Part shown: positions 7,496 to 11,880 of the stretch, one piece after another
Layout: the number at the start of each line of letters is the position of its first letter
How positions within the stretch are numbered: position 1 is the stretch's first letter
From: Helicobacteraceae bacterium
GTDB taxonomy: Bacteria; Campylobacterota; Campylobacteria; Campylobacterales; SZUA-545
Assembly (NCBI GenBank): GCA_003250175.1
Contig: QKHD01000030.1
Span: forward strand, 1-11,880
Direction: 5' to 3'
Length of the DNA stretch: 11,880 nt
The notes under the pieces: generated by a model
What the model was told of the DNA's origin: nothing
Databases searched by the model: none
The model's input: only the letters and a program-made list of their open reading frames with translations
Program-made: the position numbers and the translations under genes

Positions 7496-7525
7496 AGTAT
7501 AGCCATTTTTTGACCGATTGGTCAA
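7496..7525 (-). promoter_or_regulatory. Predicted qorB promoter
   Basis: On the minus strand, TTGACC (7525-7520) and TATACT (7501-7496) are separated by 18 bp. The -35 lies inside operator 2 and the predicted start abuts operator 1, so the promoter is bracketed by the two operators. Confidence 0.55.
7510..7525. promoter_or_regulatory. Operator 2: near-perfect 16-bp palindrome covering both -35 regions
   Basis: TTGACCGATTGGTCAA differs from operator 1 by a single base near the centre; the arms TTGACC and GGTCAA are intact. It covers the predicted -35 of qorB on the minus strand and that of the TetR gene on the plus strand, so one bound dimer could silence both directions. Confidence 0.85.
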
Positions 7526-7547
7526 GTCGCTTTTTTTCTGTTATAAT
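7518..7547 (+). promoter_or_regulatory. Predicted promoter of the TetR-family gene, giving a leaderless message
   Basis: A perfect TATAAT at 7542-7547 lies 18 bp after TTGGTC (7518-7523). Only six bases separate the -10 box from the ATG at 7554, so transcription should begin at about the A of the start codon. Confidence 0.6.
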
Positions 7548-7553
7548 GGGGGC

Positions 7554-8105
7554 ATGAAAACTGACACCCGACAAAAACTGATCGATATCACCTTTGACGA
7601 AATCTACACCCACGGCTATCAGGGGGCGTCCCTTTCGGCTATTTTGCACAAGGCGGGGCTGAACAAGGGGTCGATGTACTATTTCTTTAAAAGCAAAAAA
7701 GAGATGGCCCTGGCGGCGATCGATGAGAAACTCAAGGGCTTTCTCTCCGCCGACGAGGCCCCCTTTGTGGAAAACCTGCTGGCACACCTGCGCCGTTTTG
7801 CCCAAGGCGATATGGGGCGCGGCTGCCCCTTTGCCAACCTGATTCAGGAGATGAGCAACCTGGATGAGGACTTTTACGCCAAACTGCATGAGATCTTTTT
7901 GGAGAACAAAGCGGGAGCGAAAGCGACCCTGGATCGCGCCGTAGCGGCGAACGAGCTCAAAGCGTGCGATACCCAGAAGCTGGCATCGATGATTTTTATG
8001 GTGATTGAAGGGGGATTTTTGGGAGCGAAGATCGCCCGGGACCGGGCGGAGTACCTTCAGGCCGTTGAAGCGGTGGAGATGCTGCTTGCCCCTTACCGAC
8101 TCTGA
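7554..8105 (+). CDS. TetR-family repressor, NemR-like (predicted redox/electrophile sensor)
   Basis: A 183-residue one-domain-plus-HTH regulator. Residues 5-50 are the TetR DNA-binding region, with the recognition helix in LNKGSMYYFFKSK. The ligand domain carries GRGCPFANLIQEM (88-100) and GAKIARD (157-163), which align by eye with E. coli NemR GCLTVKLSAEV and QAKISRS. This puts Cys91 and Lys159 at NemR Cys106 and Lys175, the pair that senses hypochlorous acid and electrophiles. The regulator probably represses qorB and itself through the two operators. Start choice: an upstream in-frame TTG at 7518 lies within the operator and upstream of the -10 box, so ATG 7554 is preferred even though no spaced Shine-Dalgarno exists. 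It ends one base before the stop codon of the convergent nitroreductase. It is called NemR-like rather than nemR because this assignment comes from remembered sequence. Confidence 0.88.
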   Translation: MKTDTRQKLIDITFDEIYTHGYQGASLSAILHKAGLNKGSMYYFFKSKKEMALAAIDEKLKGFLSADEAPFVENLLAHLRRFAQGDMGRGCPFANLIQEMSNLDEDFYAKLHEIFLENKAGAKATLDRAVAANELKACDTQKLASMIFMVIEGGFLGAKIARDRAEYLQAVEAVEMLLAPYRL

Positions 8106-8774
8106 TTAGTCGATAAAGGTTGTAAAGGCGCTGATCGGCTCTCTGGGGGTTCGGTAGGTGTTGCTGGGGTGTTCCATATCCGGATAGCCCAGGGCCATGC
8201 CGCAGACCAGACGGTGGTCTTTGTCCGCGTAGCCGATGGCCTCTTTAACAATGGTGGGGTAATCGGCCAAAGCCGCCTGGATACACGTACCCAGGCCCTC
8301 TTCCACCGCCGCCAGGGCGATGGACTGGATAAACATTCCGAAGTCCAGGTAGGTGCCTTCGCCGAAGTGGTTTTTCATGAGGAAATAGATCACCACCGGC
8401 GCGTCAAAGGCGCGGTAGTTGGCCGCCCACTGCCCTTTGCGGCGCTCTTTATCCTTGCGCTCGATACCCAGGGCCTCGTACATCTGCAGGCCGCAGGCCA
8501 TGCGCCGGCTCTTGAAGGGCTCGATCCACTTCTCCGGATAATACTGGTAATCCGCCGGATCGTCCAGATCTTCCAAAAAGGCCTTTTCCACTTTCTGACA
8601 CAGGGCGTCCTTGGCTTGGCCCTGAACGACAACAATCTCCCACGGCTGCATATTGACGCCGGATGGGGATTTGCCCGCCGCTTCCAGAATCCGCTCAATG
8701 ACCTCTCTGGCCACCGGTTCGGGGCGATAGGCGCGGATCGACTGGCGTTTGGCTAAGGCTTCTTTGACATCCAT
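8106..8774 (-). CDS. FMN-dependent nitroreductase family oxidoreductase
   Basis: A 222-residue enzyme of the NfsB/FRP-like superfamily, which uses FMN and NAD(P)H to reduce nitro compounds, quinones or other electrophiles. FMN-binding features include Arg10-Ser12-Arg14 in RQSIRAY, SPSGVNMQPWE (36-46) and EEGLGT (158-163), where the glycine loop holds the flavin phosphate. The true substrate cannot be read from sequence. Start at ATG 8774 has AAGGA five bases upstream and a TATAAT with extended TG at 8804-8812. The stop abuts the stop of the TetR gene with no gap. No copy of the TTGACC-type operator was found near its promoter, so despite the functional similarity to qorB, control by the same repressor is not supported. 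Its promoter region is shared, divergently, with the HspR-type control region of cbpA. Confidence 0.9.
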   Translation of the reverse strand: MDVKEALAKRQSIRAYRPEPVAREVIERILEAAGKSPSGVNMQPWEIVVVQGQAKDALCQKVEKAFLEDLDDPADYQYYPEKWIEPFKSRRMACGLQMYEALGIERKDKERRKGQWAANYRAFDAPVVIYFLMKNHFGEGTYLDFGMFIQSIALAAVEEGLGTCIQAALADYPTIVKEAIGYADKDHRLVCGMALGYPDMEHPSNTYRTPREPISAFTTFID

Positions 8775-8803
8775 GGTTGTCCTTGGGGAATAATTTTCGG
8801 GCG

Positions 8804-8812
8804 ATTATACCA
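8804..8812 (-). promoter_or_regulatory. Predicted extended -10 promoter of the nitroreductase gene
   Basis: The minus strand reads TGGTATAAT, a perfect extended -10 (TGnTATAAT). It predicts a leader of about 22 nt before the ATG at 8774. The -35 position is only weakly T-rich. Confidence 0.6.
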
Positions 8813-8835
8813 CGCTACCCTTAGGAAGAAAATAA

Positions 8836-8856
8836 CTTGATTGACTAAGACTAAAC
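8836..8856. promoter_or_regulatory. HAIR-like HspR operator upstream of cbpA
   Basis: CTTGATT, seven bases, then ACTAAAC matches the HAIR consensus CTTGAGT-N7-ACTCAAG at 11 of 14 arm positions, with the correct spacing. HAIR is the binding site of HspR, which is encoded in the operon downstream. The repeat covers the predicted -35, fitting autorepression that is relieved on heat or unfolding stress. The right arm is the weaker half. Confidence 0.6.
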
Positions 8857-8870
8857 TTTTGTGATACAAT
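8841..8870 (+). promoter_or_regulatory. Predicted sigma-70 promoter of cbpA-hspR
   Basis: TTGACT (8841-8846) and TACAAT (8865-8870), 18 bp apart, make a good vegetative promoter. The start would be near 8877, giving a leader of about 42 nt before the ATG at 8919, which has AGAGGA upstream. The HAIR-like repeat overlaps the -35. Confidence 0.6.
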
Positions 8871-8918
8871 CCATGAAACTTATATGACAGATTATCGTTT
8901 GTACAGAGGAATAGAGCA

Positions 8919-9788
8919 ATGGCAGGTAAAAGTTTATACGAAACCCTGGGGGTCACCGCAAGCGCCACCCAGGAGGAGATTAAGAAGGCGTACCGACGCC
9001 TGGCGCGCAAATACCACCCCGATATCAACAAAGAGGCCGGGGCGGAAGATAAATTTAAAGAGATTAACGCCGCCTACGAGATCTTAAGCGACGAGAAGAA
9101 GCGCTCGCAGTATGACCAGTTCGGCGACAGCATGTTCGGGAACCAGAGTTTCCATGACTTCGCCCAGGGTCAGGGCGGGGATTTCGACCTTAACGATATC
9201 CTCAACCAGATCTTCGGTCAGGGCGGCGGCTTCGGCGGCCGACGCCAGGGCGGCGGGTTTGGCGGGTTTTCCAGCGGCTTTAACTTCGGCGGCCCCGATC
9301 TGGACATTCATGCCCGACTCACCATCCCCTTTAATGTGGCGGTCATGGGCGGCACCCAGAGCGTTAACGTCCAGGGCGATTCGCTCAATGTGAAAATCCC
9401 CGCCGGGATTAAAAACGGCGAAGTGCTTCGGGTCAAAGGCCGGGGCAAGGAGATGCAGGGCCACCGCGGCGACCTGCACCTGGAGATTCTGGTGGCGGAG
9501 TCTCCGGAGTACGTCCGCGAGGGCGACGACCTGACCAAAGAGACGGAGATCGACCTGAAAACCGCGATTTTCGGCGGCAAGGTACCGATTAAAACGTTGG
9601 AAAAAGAGATCACCCTCAAGGTTCCGGAGGGGACCAAATGCGGCCAAAAATTCCGGGTCAAGGGCATGGGGGTTACCAACCGCAAAAGCAATATCAAAGG
9701 CGATCTTTTCATCCGGATCAAGGTGGCCATTCCCAAAGCGTCCGAGCTGGATGCCGACCTGGCCAAGACCTTGGAAGAAAAACTCTAA
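8919..9788 (+). CDS. cbpA: DnaJ-family co-chaperone CbpA (type II J protein)
   Basis: CbpA delivers unfolded clients to DnaK and stimulates its ATPase. The 289-residue protein has a J domain at residues 4-68 with the essential His33-Pro34-Asp35, a Gly/Phe-rich linker (about 78-126) and two C-terminal substrate-binding beta domains (about 128-193 and 204-271). It lacks the CxxCxGxG zinc-finger repeats of true DnaJ, which is why it is called CbpA. A gap of 12 bp separates it from hspR, which has its own AGGAG site, so the two form one operon. The cbpA-hspR order is the one known from Helicobacter and Campylobacter, and a HAIR-like operator at the promoter suggests HspR control. Confidence 0.95.
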   Translation: MAGKSLYETLGVTASATQEEIKKAYRRLARKYHPDINKEAGAEDKFKEINAAYEILSDEKKRSQYDQFGDSMFGNQSFHDFAQGQGGDFDLNDILNQIFGQGGGFGGRRQGGGFGGFSSGFNFGGPDLDIHARLTIPFNVAVMGGTQSVNVQGDSLNVKIPAGIKNGEVLRVKGRGKEMQGHRGDLHLEILVAESPEYVREGDDLTKETEIDLKTAIFGGKVPIKTLEKEITLKVPEGTKCGQKFRVKGMGVTNRKSNIKGDLFIRIKVAIPKASELDADLAKTLEEKL

Positions 9789-9800
9789 AAGGAGTCCGTT

Positions 9801-10178
9801 ATGCACAGTTTCGACGAACCGGTCTATATGATCAGCGTGGTGGCGAAGGTTCTGGAAATTCACCCCCAGACCCTGCGCCAGTATGAGCGCGAAGGCCTCA
9901 TCAAACCGGCCCGCAGCGACGGACGGATCCGCCTTTACTCCCAGCGCAACATCGACGAGATCAAGGCGATCTTGGAGCTGACCCGCGACCTGGGCGTTAA
10001 CATCGCCGGTGCGGACATCATCTTGAAAATGCGCCGTCAGATCATGGATATGGAAGACGAGATCAACGAGCTGCGCCACCGCCTCTCCGGCCTCAACCAG
10101 CACGGCTCCGTGCCGGTCTCCAAACAGGTCGTTCCCATCCGCACCCGCAACATCATCATCATCGAAGATGACGATTAA
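9801..10178 (+). CDS. hspR: Heat-shock repressor HspR (MerR family)
   Basis: HspR represses chaperone genes by binding HAIR inverted repeats, with DnaK commonly acting as partner. The 125-residue protein begins with a MerR winged helix-turn-helix: YMISVVAKVLEIHPQTLRQYEREGLIKP (roughly 9-36, shown here in parts by its key residues Thr24, Arg26, Tyr28), then GRIRLYSQ in the wing. A helix at about 72-98 forms the dimer coiled coil. The tail ends in an unusual run of four Ile followed by Glu and three Asp. It follows cbpA by 12 bp with AGGAG upstream of the ATG and is probably autoregulated. In H. pylori a helicase gene follows hspR; here the operon ends, and hspR abuts the stop of the convergent peroxidase gene with no gap. 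Confidence 0.95.
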   Translation: MHSFDEPVYMISVVAKVLEIHPQTLRQYEREGLIKPARSDGRIRLYSQRNIDEIKAILELTRDLGVNIAGADIILKMRRQIMDMEDEINELRHRLSGLNQHGSVPVSKQVVPIRTRNIIIIEDDD

Positions 10179-11711
10179 TCAGGGCAGCAGCGCCTCGTAA
10201 CGGGCATCGGTGAGGGTCTTTAAAAAGGCTTCCAGCGCATCGATGTCACTCTCGCTAAACGGCGACATCGCCTCCAGCGTCGTGTAATTGACCGTCGCGT
10301 TCACCTCCGGAGCCTCCCAGGTGGTATTGGTCTCCGGATTGAGCGGGTGACTCCCCTGCCCCGTCATGTGATCATAAAACTCCAGCACCGTTCGAAACTC
10401 CTGAAAAACCCCGTTGTGCATATAGGGCCCGGTTACGGCAATATTGCGCAGGGTGGGCACCTTGAACTTCCCGTAATGGGTTGAATCATTGATATCGGTT
10501 CGTTCCCCCAAGCCCCGGTCCAGGGCATCGGTATGGCCGTCGCGGATCATCAGCGCCGCCAGGTTTTTGGGTGTGCCGATGTTTTCATAGGCGGCATTGG
10601 TAAAGAGCTCGCCCGTTGCCTTTTCGCTGCTGGAGTTGATGGTGTGGCACTGGGCGCACTTGGCCTCTTCGGAGAAGAAAAGCGCATAGCCTTGCGCCTC
10701 AAGAGGCGTCATCGCGTAGTGGTCCGGATCGGACGGGTCGAGCTTGCTCCGGTCATATTTGGAATCAAAGGGGGAGAAGGTCTCCGTCGACTCATACGCG
10801 GCGATGCACTGGGCTACGGCGTCGTAGGCGGCATCGGTATCGTCAAAGATCGACTCACCAAAAAGTGCCTTCAGATCACGCACATAGCCCGTATCGCTCA
10901 CCACTCTGGCAACCACGGCGGCCGCGTCGGGCATCATCATCTCCGCCGGATTCAAAAAGGGCCCCTTGGCCTGATCTTTAAGCGTTGTCGCCCGCCCGTC
11001 GTGGAAGAACCCTCCGGAGAAGTTGCCGTCGCTGAGCTGGATAAAGGCGGGGGTCAGGGCGGCATAGGCCGCCGTGGGGGCGTTTCGCCCGCCGAGTGTC
11101 AGGTTGTCATCCCCCACGGAGAAGGCTCCGGATACGGGATTGTACTCCGCCGGGTCCAGGAAACGGCTGTCCGTGAAGGCATGGCTGGGATTGTGACACG
11201 TCGCACACGCCTGGTTGCCGCGCAGGGAGAGATTGGTGTCAAAAAAGAGCCGACTACCGACGGAGGCCAGGGTGGCGTTGTTCTCCACCGGCGTGCACCC
11301 CTCGTAATCGGCGATCTCCGGATTGACCATAATTTCGGCCAGATAGTCCTGGAGTGAAATCATATCCGTCGTGCTCAGGATCGTGGCAAGGCCCAGATCG
11401 CGCATGTTGACGATGTTGTTCACGGCCCAGGTAATCTCCTCGGCGGACATGCCGCGAATATCCATGTAGCCGCTCTTGGCGTCTTTATTGTGGCAGAGTA
11501 TGCAGTGAGCCTCGTAGAGGGCCTTACCGTTGAGGACACTCTCCGGATAGGTAACGCAGTCGGGGGTTTCCGGTTGCTCCGGTTCTTCCGGCTCGTCAAC
11601 GGGCAGGGTTGTGTTTTCATCATCACCCGTGACCGGCGTGTGATTCTTACTGCTCTCGCTGCCGCAGCCCGCCAACATCAAAAGTAAAAGTACCCCGCTT
11701 AACCACTTCAT
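10179..11711 (-). CDS. Tri-heme cytochrome c peroxidase-family lipoprotein (CcpA/MauG superfamily)
   Basis: A 510-residue exported c-type cytochrome. The N-terminus is a lipoprotein signal ending in the lipobox LAGC, so Cys16 should be lipidated. A Pro/Glu-rich linker (37-51) follows. Three heme c sites are seen: CILCH (70-74) in an extra N-terminal domain, CATCH (169-173) and CAQCH (352-356) in the di-heme peroxidase core. The core also has GGRNAPT, the NPAEM motif with Glu257 at the position of the peroxidase catalytic glutamate, and GPYMHNG with Met431 as a candidate axial ligand. The usual Trp of FWDGR is replaced: the motif reads FFHDGR (His237). The tri-heme layout recalls E. coli YhjA, a quinol peroxidase. 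Hydrogen peroxide reduction is likely; a MauG-like oxidation role is the alternative. The ATG has AGGAC six bases upstream and lies 9 bp after the preceding gene. Confidence 0.9.
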   Translation of the reverse strand: MKWLSGVLLLLMLAGCGSESSKNHTPVTGDDENTTLPVDEPEEPEQPETPDCVTYPESVLNGKALYEAHCILCHNKDAKSGYMDIRGMSAEEITWAVNNIVNMRDLGLATILSTTDMISLQDYLAEIMVNPEIADYEGCTPVENNATLASVGSRLFFDTNLSLRGNQACATCHNPSHAFTDSRFLDPAEYNPVSGAFSVGDDNLTLGGRNAPTAAYAALTPAFIQLSDGNFSGGFFHDGRATTLKDQAKGPFLNPAEMMMPDAAAVVARVVSDTGYVRDLKALFGESIFDDTDAAYDAVAQCIAAYESTETFSPFDSKYDRSKLDPSDPDHYAMTPLEAQGYALFFSEEAKCAQCHTINSSSEKATGELFTNAAYENIGTPKNLAALMIRDGHTDALDRGLGERTDINDSTHYGKFKVPTLRNIAVTGPYMHNGVFQEFRTVLEFYDHMTGQGSHPLNPETNTTWEAPEVNATVNYTTLEAMSPFSESDIDALEAFLKTLTDARYEALLP

Positions 11712-11720
11712 GCCGTCGTC

Positions 11721-11880
11721 CTACTGGGCCAACTGGCTGGACCAGTCAAGCCGAATATCCCAGAAGTACTGCTTGCTATCCGCCAGCGTGGGCGTGGCAT
11801 CATCGACACCGTTATAGACGTTGACCACCGGTTCGGTATTGCCGTCACGGCCATGGAGGAACTTCTGGTCTTCCACGATC
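11721..11880 (-). CDS. C-terminal end of an unrecognised protein, upstream of the peroxidase in the same operon (partial)
   Basis: Reading the minus strand from the window edge gives about 52 in-frame residues up to TAG at 11723-11721, with LHGRDGNTEPVV near the start of the visible part and YFWDIRLDW near the end. The composition (Asp, Asn, Thr, aromatic residues, no Lys-rich tail) would suit an exported protein, but this is weak. No family was recognised. The 9-bp gap to the peroxidase start, with the peroxidase ribosome site right after this stop, makes co-transcription very likely, so it may be a substrate or electron partner of the peroxidase. The gene continues beyond the window. Confidence 0.7.
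   Translation of the reverse strand, partial: IVEDQKFLHGRDGNTEPVVNVYNGVDDATPTLADSKQYFWDIRLDWSSQLAQ

Noticed and set aside
7450..7506. N-terminal extension of qorB to 7506
   Set aside because: The extra residues would be encoded by operator 1 and the promoter, while ATG 7449 has a textbook AAGGAG and begins the Rossmann strand.
7518..7553. TTG start for the TetR gene at 7518
   Set aside because: It lies inside operator 2 and upstream of the perfect TATAAT, so it would not be on the predicted message.
8775..8918. A TTGACC-type TetR operator for the nitroreductase
   Set aside because: TTGACT at 8841 only resembles one arm and has no matching second arm. It is better explained as the cbpA -35 and HAIR-like repeat.
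9084..10103. A 339-codon open frame antisense to cbpA and hspR
   Set aside because: It spans two well-defined genes and their junction, which a real gene would not be expected to do. The product looks like a codon-bias shadow.
1..11880. A single oxidative-stress island made of the chemoreceptor, TetR/qorB, nitroreductase, cbpA-hspR and peroxidase
   Set aside because: The genes are in separate transcription units, mixed with housekeeping genes, and share no operator that I could see. The theme is suggestive but not evidence of one system.

Overview
The window reads as ordinary chromosomal DNA of a fairly GC-rich (mid-50s percent by eye) member of the Campylobacterota (Epsilonproteobacteria). 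The lineage call is an inference. It rests on a cbpA-hspR heat-shock pair as in Helicobacter and Campylobacter, a soluble TlpD-like chemoreceptor ending in a CZB zinc domain, T-rich extended -10 promoters, and a lipid-anchored tri-heme peroxidase of the kind seen in respiratory bacteria. No mobile element, CRISPR array, rRNA or tRNA was seen, and genes are packed almost end to end.

Layout. 1-960 (-): argJ, arginine biosynthesis, cut by the left edge. 1013-1486 (+): trmL, tRNA wobble methylation. 1483-3192 (-): a two-gene operon of a cytoplasmic CZB chemoreceptor (TTG start) and a single-domain CheY-like regulator (GTG start). 3287-4942 (+): a receiver-PAS-histidine kinase, divergent from the chemoreceptor. 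5023-6558 (+): purH, the last two steps of IMP synthesis, followed by a strong hairpin terminator shared with the convergent qorB. 6595-7449 (-) and 7554-8105 (+): divergent qorB (quinone/NADPH reductase) and a TetR-family regulator, separated by 104 bp that carries two near-identical palindromic operators. 8106-8774 (-): an FMN nitroreductase. 8919-10178 (+): cbpA-hspR behind a promoter overlapped by a HAIR-like inverted repeat. 10179-11711 (-): a tri-heme cytochrome c peroxidase-family lipoprotein. 11721-11880 (-): the end of an unrecognised gene just upstream of the peroxidase in the same operon.

How they fit together. argJ, trmL and purH are housekeeping genes. The rest leans toward sensing and stress. 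The TetR protein aligns with E. coli NemR at the two residues that sense bleach and electrophiles (Cys106 and Lys175 in NemR; Cys91 and Lys159 here), and it faces qorB across shared operators, so a quinone/reactive-chlorine defence switch is a good hypothesis. A nitroreductase, a TlpD-like receptor (a family linked to oxidant sensing), a peroxidase and an HspR-controlled chaperone lie nearby, but nothing shows that they form one system.

The most unusual global signal is a word. The palindrome TCCGGA occurs 32 times by hand count, against about 3-4 expected from base composition. It falls in all reading frames and also forms both arms of the purH/qorB terminator. That resembles the behaviour of DNA-uptake or methylation signal words.
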